DNA of 24,451 bases from a virus (IMGVR_UViG_3300037587_000418:1-24451), one strand, 5' to 3'; shown: positions 13,554 to 20,581, counted from the first letter of the stretch. Numbers and translations: made by a program. The notes: generated by a model from the sequence alone, not told the origin.

Positions 13554-13582
13554 TTGACCCCTAGGATCTGTAGGCTTATACT
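13554..13582 (+). promoter_or_regulatory. Strong sigma70-like promoter before the IscR-like gene
   Basis: TTGACC (13554-13559) and TATACT (13577-13582) are separated by exactly 17 bases; each box matches five of six consensus positions. Transcription from about 13589 gives a 25-base leader before ATG 13614. The spaced pair ACCT and AGGT (about 13590-13606) lies at the start site and might be part of an operator for the product itself. Confidence 0.75.
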
Positions 13583-13613
13583 CTAAGTACCTACAATTCT
13601 AGAGGTCACCACC

Positions 13614-13961
13614 ATGCTCATCGGAACCAAGTCAAAACACGCTGTGATCGCCATGGCCAACCTGGCGTTCGATTTTACCATTCACGGCTATCCCGTCTCA
13701 TTAACATCCCTCGCCAAGACGCAAGACGCCTCAGTTTCGTACCTGGAGCAGATCTTCGCCGACCTCCGTAAGGCCGAGCTGGTGATCAGCACGCGCGGCC
13801 CCGGCGGCGGCTACGTGGTAACCAGCCTGGATATCACGGTCGCCCAGATCGTCAACGCAATACACGAGCAGCCCGCCGAGGAGGCAACCGGTTGGAAGGC
13901 CGTGGAGCGCCGAGTGGGCGAGAGCCTCAATAGCGTCACACTGCGCGACCTGTTGGTCTAG
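13614..13961 (+). CDS. IscR/Rrf2-family transcription regulator lacking Fe-S cysteines
   Basis: Rrf2-family winged-helix proteins such as IscR bind DNA as dimers and sense Fe-S status through a [2Fe-2S] cluster held by three cysteines. This 115-residue protein keeps the DNA-binding part closely: residues 27-48 (PVSLTSLAKTQ then SVSYLEQIF), the ADLRKAELV helix and the wing RGPGGGY (61-67). The dimer helix also looks conserved (TVAQIVNAIHE). It contains no cysteine at all, and the segment where IscR carries its cysteine cluster is shortened to about 20 residues. It should therefore behave like constitutively cluster-free IscR. The gene has its own promoter and sits nine bases before the next gene, which shares AGGAGGTCAC. 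A regulator of phage genes only is the alternative to host control. Confidence 0.85.
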   Translation: MLIGTKSKHAVIAMANLAFDFTIHGYPVSLTSLAKTQDASVSYLEQIFADLRKAELVISTRGPGGGYVVTSLDITVAQIVNAIHEQPAEEATGWKAVERRVGESLNSVTLRDLLV

Positions 13962-13969
13962 GAGGTCAC

Positions 13970-14251
13970 ATGGAGAATAACGTAATCATACTTACGACAG
14001 ACAGCGCAGCAGCGCTAGCCACCGCGATCACGCTTGAGGTCAGCGCCGAGATAGTGATCGTCGATGAGATACCAGCGACCCGATCGGTAACTGGAGAGGA
14101 TGCAATCTTCGGTCGCGTCGACACCATCCGCTACATCTCGTGCCCTGAGCCACCAGCAATAGCATATTCAGAACCCCGACGCGGCGGCAAGGGCCGAGGC
14201 CGTGGTCGAGCGGACTGGAACAAAACGAACCGAGGGTACTGGGATGACTAA
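13970..14251 (+). CDS. Hypothetical phage protein with Gly/Arg-rich tail
   Basis: This 93-residue protein has a strong ribosome site (AGGAGGTCAC directly before ATG). Residues 1-60 look like an alternating alpha/beta fold. The C-terminal part is basic with RRGGKGRGRGR, an RGG-like stretch that often binds RNA or DNA. Co-transcription with the IscR-like regulator may link the two functions. No family was recognised. Confidence 0.65.
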   Translation: MENNVIILTTDSAAALATAITLEVSAEIVIVDEIPATRSVTGEDAIFGRVDTIRYISCPEPPAIAYSEPRRGGKGRGRGRADWNKTNRGYWDD

Positions 14252-14417
14252 ATGTTACCAATGTAAGCGAGACGCCTTCCCGCTGAGTCATCGCTCTCGC
14301 TGTGCGATTTGTGAGGCCAACCGTGCTGACCTTAACGAGTGCGAAAACGAGGATCTAAGGGAAGAGATGGCCGAGCAGGCTGAACGCGACGACATGGTGG
14401 AGACCGACGATGACTGA
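14244..14417 (+). CDS. Small zinc-ribbon protein
   Basis: The 57-residue product from ATG 14244 has paired cysteines CYQC (4-7) and CAIC (20-23), enough for one zinc site, followed by a very acidic tail. The frame is open to 14202, but ATG 14244 overlaps the upstream stop as elsewhere in this operon. Such mini zinc ribbons often bind nucleic acid or host protein; no target is evident. Confidence 0.65.
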   Translation: MTKCYQCKRDAFPLSHRSRCAICEANRADLNECENEDLREEMAEQAERDDMVETDDD

Positions 14418-14658
14418 TGAATATGGTATTAAGGCGATACTTGATAACAGTGGTGTTGACTCGGACAAAGTACTTCATTTGATCACCGCGCAGATAGATA
14501 AAGTTTGCGGAAATTACCTGATGAGCGCAGCAGAAATTAGACAATCTGCATTTACAGAAATGAAGTGCTACCTACTACAGGCGATGATCGACACTAGAAA
14601 TGACGGCAAATTAAAAGACCGAATTCAGAAAATTGTGCAGGAGATAAGTGATGACTGA
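14410..14658 (+). CDS. Hypothetical small phage protein, 82 residues
   Basis: GGTGGAG seven bases before ATG 14410 supports the start, which overlaps the upstream stop by eight bases. The protein is acidic and helical (VDSDKVLHLITAQIDKV). No family was recognised. Its stop overlaps the following start. Confidence 0.65.
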   Translation: MTDEYGIKAILDNSGVDSDKVLHLITAQIDKVCGNYLMSAAEIRQSAFTEMKCYLLQAMIDTRNDGKLKDRIQKIVQEISDD

Positions 14659-15040
14659 TTACATCTGGATGCTCGACGATGGCTGTGTCCGAGGATGCAT
14701 GAGCTGTCTATCCGAAGTCCCGCTGCGTGAGTTCAGCACGCCGCATGGGGAACAGCGACCAGGATGCACTGATGGTAAGCAGCTCTTATGTGAGCTGTGT
14801 GCGGACTCTGCCATTTCAGCCATGACCTTATGGGAGCATAACCGTGAGTACCATCAGATGGCCAGGGCGACCGCACAAGCCGCGAACTTCACGGTCAAGA
14901 AGCTGGGCGGGTTCAAGGGCGTCAAGTCGAACTGCCCGGACTGCAGTGGCGCCGGTGAGATGGAGTTCGTCGAGGGATATGACGATCAGCAGGCATTAGT
15001 ATCAATACCGTGCGAGACATGTAAAGGAGTAAACCTATGA
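14651..15040 (+). CDS. Zinc-ribbon protein with DnaJ-like cysteine repeats
   Basis: This 129-residue protein has four CxxC pairs: CMSC (16-19), CELC (47-50), CPDCSGAG (95-102) and CETCKG (121-126). The last two match the CxxCxGxG repeats of the DnaJ zinc-binding region and probably form one zinc site; the first two may form another. AGGAG seven bases upstream selects ATG 14651 over the GTG at 14648. Its stop overlaps the rtcB start (ATGA), so the two proteins are made together, which hints at a link to RNA handling. That link is inference. Confidence 0.7.
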   Translation: MTDYIWMLDDGCVRGCMSCLSEVPLREFSTPHGEQRPGCTDGKQLLCELCADSAISAMTLWEHNREYHQMARATAQAANFTVKKLGGFKGVKSNCPDCSGAGEMEFVEGYDDQQALVSIPCETCKGVNL

Positions 15041-16134
15041 AGCAAACTAAAATTTACGCTGAGCATCTAGAGCAGACAGCACTGGATCAGTTCAACAGTG
15101 CGATGGAGCAAGACTTCGCGGTTAAAGGTGCGCTGATGCCTGACGCCCACACCGGCTACACCTTGCCGATAGGTGCAGTGGTAGCTACTGACGGTGTGAT
15201 CGTGCCCTCATGGGTCGGCTACGACATCGGTTGTGGTATGTGTGCAGTGCAGACGACGTTCAACGTCGATGAGATCAAGTACGCGAGCAAGCGTATTTTC
15301 GATGAGATATATCGTCGAGTGCCGGTCGGGTTCCACGTCAACGACAAGCCGATTGAGTGTCACCTCGATCCCGACGACCTGACTGAGCTTGGGCGTAAGG
15401 CGTTCGACGGTAGGAAAGGATTCCGCGCGCTGGGTACCCTCGGCGGCGGCAACCACTTCATCGAGATTGGATACGACAAGGCTGACGTAGTCTGGATCAT
15501 CATTCACTCAGGTTCGCGCGGTGTCGGTCACGGTGTCGCTACTGAATACATGCGGCTGGCATCAGGCACCGGCAAGGTCAAGGAGGGACACTTCGGACTG
15601 GACGTTAAGAGCGATGCCGGCATGTGCTACATCCGCGATCTGAACTTGGCACTGGCGTACGCACTGACTAATCGCCAGGAGATGCTGCACCGGGTCCAGG
15701 CTGCCATGACTAACTATTGCACCGGTGAGATTCTATGGGCCTCACTGATCAACCGGAATCATAACCACGCCGAAGAACGTGATGGTCTGTGGATTCACCG
15801 CAAGGGCGCGACACACGCCGAAGCGGGGATGATGGGGGTGATACCCGGCAACATGAGGGATGGGACATTCATCGTGCGTGGCAAGGGCAACCCTGATGCT
15901 CTGTGGTCCAGCTCCCATGGCGCTGGTCGTGTGATGGGTCGCAAGCAGGCCAAGCGTGAACTGCACACCGATGACTTCAAGGTAGCCATGCGAGGTGTGA
16001 CCGCGAAGGTATGCGACAGCACGCTGGACGAGTCGCCGATGGCATACAAGAACATCTTCGAAGTCATGGCGCTACAGGCTGATCTGGTCGATGTGGTCGC
16101 GTACATTAAGCCGATAATTAACGTCAAGGGGTAG
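15037..16134 (+). CDS. rtcB: RtcB-type RNA ligase (3'-phosphate to 5'-OH)
   Basis: RtcB joins RNA 2',3'-cyclic phosphate or 3'-phosphate ends to 5'-OH ends using GTP and Mn2+. It seals tRNA halves and repairs ribotoxin-cut RNA. All core motifs are present in 365 residues: PDAHTGYTLPIG (35-46), VGYDIGCGM (Asp63, Cys66), GTLGGGNHFIE (Asn139, His140), HSGSRG (His157), NHNH (His242), HRKGATH (254-260) and SSSHGAGR (291-298) with His294 as the residue expected to carry GMP. It ends with ESPMAYKNI and KPIINVKG, as in bacterial and archaeal RtcB. The length is slightly short compared with E. coli RtcB (about 408). AAAGGAG precedes the start. In a phage it may counter tRNA-cutting host defences or process phage RNAs. 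Confidence 0.95.
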   Translation: MKQTKIYAEHLEQTALDQFNSAMEQDFAVKGALMPDAHTGYTLPIGAVVATDGVIVPSWVGYDIGCGMCAVQTTFNVDEIKYASKRIFDEIYRRVPVGFHVNDKPIECHLDPDDLTELGRKAFDGRKGFRALGTLGGGNHFIEIGYDKADVVWIIIHSGSRGVGHGVATEYMRLASGTGKVKEGHFGLDVKSDAGMCYIRDLNLALAYALTNRQEMLHRVQAAMTNYCTGEILWASLINRNHNHAEERDGLWIHRKGATHAEAGMMGVIPGNMRDGTFIVRGKGNPDALWSSSHGAGRVMGRKQAKRELHTDDFKVAMRGVTAKVCDSTLDESPMAYKNIFEVMALQADLVDVVAYIKPIINVKG

Positions 16135-16137
16135 CTC

Positions 16138-16755
16138 GTGATCACCAACACCACCCTCTGCATACTCCCCGACGACCGGCCGACGCAGCTGCTGTGGCGT
16201 GACGTCGCCCTCTCGGTGCAGATCCCTACAGCTGACCACAGCCTGTTGCAGGTACGCAAAGACGCCAAGGACATCAAAGAAAAGCAGGGCATCCGAGGGC
16301 GCAAGGGCCGATATCAGATCCGTCTAGGCCCGTCGTGCACCGAGTACCGCGTGGTCAAGATCTTCCTGATCCAGTCGCTGCTCCACCGGGCGATCAGTCG
16401 GCAGCGCGCCACAGTGACCGACGAGATGATTGAGAAGTTCTGGCCGCGCACCTTAGACGCTGAGCACACATGGTGCGGCGTGTTCGAGATGATGTTCGGA
16501 CCGGTGGACATGCGATATTACAGCCAGGCGCTGGTGTCGGCGTACTCAGTGTGTGTGGCGCTCCAGGACCCGTTCAGTTTACAGCGTGGACTGGAGAAGC
16601 TGGCCGGTGAGCTACTTGTGCGGCGCTACGACCCGACTGGCGTGAGGGAACTCATCGACCGATCCCGCGTGTACCTCTGGAGATATCACGAGTTCAAAGG
16701 ATTTTTTAGAGATGCGGGTGAGTTGGCTCTTGATAACCGCTCAGCTATGTTATAA
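16138..16755 (+). CDS. Hypothetical phage protein after rtcB
   Basis: The 205-residue product begins at GTG 16138, three bases after the rtcB stop, with AAGGGG upstream. It is mixed alpha/beta and basic in the region RKDAKDIKEKQGIRGRKGRY, which could bind nucleic acid. The second half is rich in aromatic residues (RVYLWRYHEFKGFF). No family was recognised. The end of the gene contains the promoter of the next gene, with the -10 box over its stop codon. Confidence 0.7.
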   Translation: MITNTTLCILPDDRPTQLLWRDVALSVQIPTADHSLLQVRKDAKDIKEKQGIRGRKGRYQIRLGPSCTEYRVVKIFLIQSLLHRAISRQRATVTDEMIEKFWPRTLDAEHTWCGVFEMMFGPVDMRYYSQALVSAYSVCVALQDPFSLQRGLEKLAGELLVRRYDPTGVRELIDRSRVYLWRYHEFKGFFRDAGELALDNRSAML

Positions 16756-16756
16756 T
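16730..16756 (+). promoter_or_regulatory. Extended -10 promoter for the ATPase gene
   Basis: TATAAT (16751-16756) is preceded by TG at the extended -10 position (TGTTATAAT). TTGATA (16730-16735) is a possible -35 with a short 15-base spacer; extended -10 promoters tolerate that. The stop codon of the upstream gene lies inside the -10 box. The predicted start is about 16763, 20 bases before ATG. Confidence 0.65.
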
Positions 16757-16783
16757 CTATCATACAAAGTATAGGAGAAGATC

Positions 16784-18007
16784 ATGAAGGCACTAATTAT
16801 CCAAGGACCGCAGGGCTCAGGTAAGTCGACGATCGCACGCGCAGTTGCTGGGATGTTAGGCACACTCACGACGGTCGTAGATGTTGAGGCATTCCGGAGT
16901 CCGTTCGACATCGGATACGCATTAAAGGACAGCCCGCATACCTTGATTGTAGAGGGGATAGATGTCTCGAATCCCAACCACTTAGAGTTCCTTAAGGTGA
17001 TGGCTACTCCAGGAAAGATCGAAGTAAATCAAAAAATGAAGCCGGTTAGCTACATCGACGCTCCAAACTTAATTGCAGTGTCAAACTCTGCCGATCTAAT
17101 TAAACTCCCATCGACCGACCGCCGGTTCGTAGTCCTGGATACCACAAATTTTAGCCGTGACGCCAATCAGATCCACGTTACCGGCAGCTCGAAGCCTGAA
17201 GATTTCGATAAGTTACTGGCGTCAATAAAGCCCGGCGCGGTCACTTCAATCAGCCCGGTACCAGAGCCGATCCGTCCGGTGCTTTTAAGTGCGATCAATG
17301 AGCTCGGCAAGGAGGCCGGAGTTACCGGCGTGCCGATCACCGTCGAGGATATCATCGGATCGTCACTCGGCGAGATGCTGCTCGTGGAGGTATTGCGAGA
17401 GGCTACGCTGCGCCAGACCCGCCTGTCCGAGGGCTACGAGCGTCTCCGGAGCGTGGCGGTACGTGCAGCTGAGGCGATGAGTCAGTGTCTGTGCGATACC
17501 GGCGACGAGTTTAGCACTCGCTGTGACGCGGCCTACCAGCTTACTCAGCTCAACCGAGAGATCGCTGTCGGCTTGGCCGATCGACCTGCTGCAAAAATAC
17601 CGTTCAGCGAAATGAATGCAGCTACCTCTAAAGCACCGACGCCAAAGAGTTCTAAACCACTCCGAGACGCAGCAGTGGATACAGTGCAACTCGTAGGTAA
17701 GCTCATACGCAACAAAGGCGTAACGATGCAGCAGGTGCAGTGTCAGATAGATACACTCTGGCGCGCGATATATTACGATCAGGACGCTGAGCAGATCCAA
17801 CACACACCAGCTCCATCGAGCTGCCCTGAAGGTTATGAGATGCGCTCCAAGCACTCGTATCAAGAGTTTGTCGATAAAGGTTGGACTGACAGCCAGCTGA
17901 TTAATGTCGGATACATGCAGCAGCTCTCTAAGCAAGTCGTCGATGCAAGGGCGCAGTTGGATAAGATCCAGATCGGGATGAAGAAGCTGCAGGGGATGCT
18001 GAAATGA
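16784..18007 (+). CDS. P-loop ATPase, SF3-helicase-like core
   Basis: This 407-residue protein begins almost at once with a perfect Walker A (GPQGSGKST, residues 8-16). A Walker B-like strand follows (HTLIVEGID, about 52-60). Then comes NLIAVSNSADLIKLPSTDRR, which matches the sensor and Arg-containing segment of superfamily 3 helicases and phage primase-helicases. There is no primase domain in front. The second half is helical. A C-terminal segment (SYQEFVDKGWTDSQLINVGY) is of a kind seen at the end of phage single-strand DNA-binding and related proteins. A replicative helicase, a loader or a packaging-independent DNA motor are all possible. AGGAGAAG before ATG and an own promoter point to high expression. 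Confidence 0.75.
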   Translation: MKALIIQGPQGSGKSTIARAVAGMLGTLTTVVDVEAFRSPFDIGYALKDSPHTLIVEGIDVSNPNHLEFLKVMATPGKIEVNQKMKPVSYIDAPNLIAVSNSADLIKLPSTDRRFVVLDTTNFSRDANQIHVTGSSKPEDFDKLLASIKPGAVTSISPVPEPIRPVLLSAINELGKEAGVTGVPITVEDIIGSSLGEMLLVEVLREATLRQTRLSEGYERLRSVAVRAAEAMSQCLCDTGDEFSTRCDAAYQLTQLNREIAVGLADRPAAKIPFSEMNAATSKAPTPKSSKPLRDAAVDTVQLVGKLIRNKGVTMQQVQCQIDTLWRAIYYDQDAEQIQHTPAPSSCPEGYEMRSKHSYQEFVDKGWTDSQLINVGYMQQLSKQVVDARAQLDKIQIGMKKLQGMLK

Positions 18008-18372
18008 CTACCAAAACGCCTAACCCAACGATCGAGCTGACGCTAACCTCCGGCGCCACGATCACGTCGAACGCACACTCCTGTGCAGGAACTATGGTCG
18101 ACGAGCTCAGGATACCACTATCCACACTCGCCAGCTCTCGGATTGTGAAACTGCCGACAGTGGCAGAAGTGGATACCGTCACTGAGAAGCTCGGCATCAT
18201 CCTCGTCGAAGTCAAGAAGCTTAAGAGTGAACGTGATCAACTGACGGCCAGGGTTGAACGGTTAAGTGCTGGCATTATGCACCACAGGCGGGAACTGACA
18301 ATAGGTGACGATCTATCAGATATCGACTTAGCTTTGTATAAGCTTGTTGCTACACAGGAACCTCAAAAATGA
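18004..18372 (+). CDS. Coiled-coil hypothetical protein
   Basis: This 122-residue protein has a predicted coiled coil around residues 50-95 (EKLGIILVEVKKLKSERDQL then TARVERLSAG). It starts at ATGA over the stop of the ATPase gene, so it is probably made in proportion to it and may be its partner. No family was recognised. Confidence 0.65.
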   Translation: MTTKTPNPTIELTLTSGATITSNAHSCAGTMVDELRIPLSTLASSRIVKLPTVAEVDTVTEKLGIILVEVKKLKSERDQLTARVERLSAGIMHHRRELTIGDDLSDIDLALYKLVATQEPQK

Positions 18373-18611
18373 CTCCGATCCAGTGGGCGCTCGTTGAGCT
18401 GCCATACCTGAGCCAAGACTTCGTCATCGTGCTGGCGCTGATCTACCTGATCGTTGGCATGGTGACCGTGTTCATAGTACCTGCGATCAGCGTCATCGCA
18501 GATTATGGCAGTGACAACACTGGCGTTTGGTGGGAGTTGCCACTGGCTATTGTATTAGCGATAACCTTGTGGCCGTACTTTCTTCTGTGGTTCTTTAGAT
18601 TTACCGACTGA
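18369..18611 (+). CDS. Small two-helix membrane protein (holin candidate)
   Basis: This 80-residue protein has two hydrophobic segments (about 18-44 and 57-76) separated by a short polar loop (GSDNTGVWW). The size and layout fit class II or III holins, but no endolysin or spanin gene is adjacent, and the gene sits in a middle-type operon. An inner-membrane protein acting on the host is equally likely. It overlaps the upstream stop (ATGA). Confidence 0.6.
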   Translation: MTPIQWALVELPYLSQDFVIVLALIYLIVGMVTVFIVPAISVIADYGSDNTGVWWELPLAIVLAITLWPYFLLWFFRFTD

Positions 18612-18634
18612 ACAAAACCAAGGAGCAAATCGAA

Positions 18635-19090
18635 ATGAGCAAATCATGGGTGCCCACATGGGCTGAGTACTTCATTCTGAGTGATGTATCACGCAACGGT
18701 GTCTCGATATCTTTTTATCGCTCCACCGACTTGATGCTGCTCCATGACATCGCTCAAGCACGTCCGATTACACAGCTACCTGTCATGTTTACAGTCGGGA
18801 CGCCGATGGAAGTTGTTGAGACCGGCAGCCACTCGCCACCAGTACTTGCTACGCCAGCCGACATGGTCAACGAGCCGCCGCACTACAAGGCCGGTGAGAT
18901 CGAGTGCATCGACGCCATCCGCGCGGCGCTGACGGACGATGAGTTCCGAGGGTACTGCAAGGGCAACATGATCAAGTATCAGTGGCGTGAGCGGCTTAAG
19001 GGCGGCCTGGAGTCAATCAAAAAGGCCATGTGGTACGGCCAGCAAATGATCAAGCACTGTAAGGAGCTGCCCGATGACAAAGCAGCGTAA
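18635..19090 (+). CDS. DUF3310-family protein (T7 gp1.7-like C-terminal region)
   Basis: Residues about 77-141 match the DUF3310 pattern: VNEPPHYKAGEIECIDAI, then the core GYCKGNMIKYQWRERLKGG and SIKKAMWYGQQMI. In T7, gp1.7 is a nucleotide kinase containing a region of this family; other members are uncharacterised. The first 75 residues here are not recognised. AAGGAG lies upstream of ATG 18635. A role in nucleotide metabolism is plausible but unproven. Confidence 0.75.
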   Translation: MSKSWVPTWAEYFILSDVSRNGVSISFYRSTDLMLLHDIAQARPITQLPVMFTVGTPMEVVETGSHSPPVLATPADMVNEPPHYKAGEIECIDAIRAALTDDEFRGYCKGNMIKYQWRERLKGGLESIKKAMWYGQQMIKHCKELPDDKAA

Positions 19091-19256
19091 AGAGTGCGCC
19101 ACCGGCGGCGACCGGAAATACATGGGCCTGGCGCACCCGATCAAATTCTGCGACAAATATAATAAACTCCGGATGGCTTGCGATAAGGAAGACGGAAGCT
19201 GCGGTGATCAGTATGTGGACTTAGGCTCGCGGATCGAGGTGGTGAACGATGAGTGA
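19074..19256 (+). CDS. Small cysteine-containing phage protein
   Basis: This 60-residue basic protein has four cysteines (8, 26, 36, 43) that could hold one zinc ion. AAGGAG seven bases before ATG lies within the end of the previous gene. It overlaps both neighbours. No family was recognised. Confidence 0.6.
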   Translation: MTKQRKECATGGDRKYMGLAHPIKFCDKYNKLRMACDKEDGSCGDQYVDLGSRIEVVNDE

Positions 19257-19626
19257 TGGATTCGAAAAGTGCCATAAATGCGATGGGCGTGGAGTCACTT
19301 ACAGAGGGAAGCGAGGCGCCCCTCGTCCTTCTTTCAGAGAAAGATGTGAAGAGTGCAATGGCGAAGGACGTATCCGATTGGAGCAGATCACCCTAGACCA
19401 AGCCAAGGCATGTGCAGCAGCCAACAGCTGCGCCATCGTGCCGCTAGAGGTTTCGGAAGCAATCAAGCCACTACTGGAATACTTCATGGAGGATTCCGCA
19501 GATCGCGATGTGATTATTGGCGAGCTTGGCGAGATGGTTGCGCGTATGGACGGCACCTATCTGTCAGAGGTACAGGAGCAAGGTGACGATGCAGAATACA
19601 GCCAAGATATCAAGAGCGATCTGTAG
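19249..19626 (+). CDS. DnaJ-like zinc-finger phage protein
   Basis: This 125-residue protein has two CxxCxGxG repeats near the start, CHKCDGRG (8-15) and CEECNGEG (33-40), which together make one DnaJ-type zinc site. The rest is acidic and helical. Residues 55-67 (CAAANSCAIVPLE) reappear almost unchanged in the next gene, in the same codon phase, so part of the gene has been duplicated. It overlaps the upstream gene by eight bases. Confidence 0.7.
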   Translation: MSDGFEKCHKCDGRGVTYRGKRGAPRPSFRERCEECNGEGRIRLEQITLDQAKACAAANSCAIVPLEVSEAIKPLLEYFMEDSADRDVIIGELGEMVARMDGTYLSEVQEQGDDAEYSQDIKSDL

Positions 19627-19924
19627 CGAGCTTAGACCACTGCTGCTCAAGGCCGTAAAGGAGCACTCAGAGGCCATGGCGTACGCATGGGCAGCAGCCA
19701 ACAACTGCGCCATCGTGTCGCTAGAGCCAACTGGCGCGCTGGATGCAGCTGGGAAAGGCGGCCGGTATCCGAAGTTCCTCAAAGGCTTAGCGCAGTACCT
19801 GCACATCGAAAAAGGTCTGGAGAGGATGCAGGTGCAGCACGCGGTCCAGCAAGTCACTGGTATCTGCATCCCCAAAGAGACATTAAAGTCCTGGCTGTAT
19901 AAGAAATCGGAGCAGATCGAGTAG
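19589..19924 (+). CDS. Last gene of the middle operon, unknown protein
   Basis: The 111-residue product starts at ATG 19589 after AAGGTGACG; the longer frame from 19517 lies inside the previous gene. Residues 33-46 (WAAANNCAIVSLE) repeat a segment of that gene. The C-terminal part (VTGICIPKETLKSWLYKKSE) looks like a helix-turn-helix, so DNA binding is possible. A terminator follows 21 bases after the stop. Confidence 0.65.
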   Translation: MQNTAKISRAICSELRPLLLKAVKEHSEAMAYAWAAANNCAIVSLEPTGALDAAGKGGRYPKFLKGLAQYLHIEKGLERMQVQHAVQQVTGICIPKETLKSWLYKKSEQIE

Positions 19925-19945
19925 CAGACCAACTCCCCTCAAATC

Positions 19946-19970
19946 GCCCGTCATTTAGATGGGCTTTTTT
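19946..19970 (+). terminator. Rho-independent terminator
   Basis: GCCCGTC (19946-19952) and GATGGGC (19958-19964) pair over seven positions with one G-U pair around ATTTA, followed by six T residues. It closes the early/middle plus-strand operon. Confidence 0.9.
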
Positions 19971-19995
19971 ATGCGTGCAAGGTTTGTGTTAGACT
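19967..19995 (+). promoter_or_regulatory. Candidate promoter for the virion genes
   Basis: TGTTAGACT (19987-19995) resembles an extended -10 element with box TAGACT; the hexamer 17 bases upstream (TTTTAT) is a weak -35. Placement directly after a terminator and before a new gene block makes a promoter here likely even though the boxes are poor. Confidence 0.35.
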
Positions 19996-20022
19996 CAAGC
20001 AAACTAATAAAGGACGGCGCAA

Positions 20023-20196
20023 ATGAGTAGCTAGCCAGCAACCATCAGGCAGGCCGACTCAGGAGACTGGGTCGTTGAGGTCGATGGGGTTGTAGTAATT
20101 GAAGCCTGTTCAGAGGATCGGGCAAGGCATATCGCAAAAACTCGGAATATTGAGATATTAGAGGTGAATGATGGGCCGTATACAGATCCTTATTGA
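20023..20196 (+). pseudogene. Small reading frame interrupted by an amber codon at codon 4
   Basis: AGGA precedes ATG 20023 at eight bases. The frame reads Met-Ser-Ser-TAG and then continues open for 53 codons (PATIRQADSGDWVVEVDGVV and on to TDPY) to a TGA that overlaps the next gene. No ATG, GTG or TTG occurs soon after the TAG that could restart the frame. It is either a recently broken gene, a sequencing or assembly change, or an amber-suppressed frame. TAG serves as an ordinary stop elsewhere in the window (for example rtcB). Confidence 0.5.
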
Positions 20197-20581
20197 CGAG
20201 ATGACTCTTGACCCTCTTGGTCTAGGTTATACCGCAATGACAAACATTCAAGTCGCCAGCTCTATGAACGGGCTTACTCGGAGCCGGAACAAAACACAGC
20301 TGTCGTCAACTGAAGTGCTGGAAGCTATCGAACCGGCTGCGCTAATGGGCCTGGCAGGCGATGCGTCTACGCGGGTATGGGGTTTGTTAGGGATGCCATC
20401 GTTCGACCCGTTCGGGGTAGCCGAGGACGTCATGAAAGATGCATTTGGCTTCACGTCTGGAACAATCACGGCCCTATCAGATTTAAGGGTAGAGGCTATC
20501 AGTCGGGCGCAAGAGTTAGCCTACCAAGGCAAGGTTAAAGAGGGGCATGTAGAACAGGCCCGTGCGAAGATGGGAGCGTAA
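20171..20581 (+). CDS. Conserved phage protein of the virion module
   Basis: The 136-residue product opens MGRIQILIDEMTLDPLGLGY, a pattern (IDE, DPL, GY, then AMT) that I associate with a family of uncharacterised proteins near phage head-tail genes. ATG 20171 is better spaced from GAGGTG than the ATG at 20168. The remainder is helical (VEAISRAQELAYQGKVKEG). It is followed after three bases by the next structural gene. The function is unknown. Confidence 0.65.
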   Translation: MGRIQILIDEMTLDPLGLGYTAMTNIQVASSMNGLTRSRNKTQLSSTEVLEAIEPAALMGLAGDASTRVWGLLGMPSFDPFGVAEDVMKDAFGFTSGTITALSDLRVEAISRAQELAYQGKVKEGHVEQARAKMGA

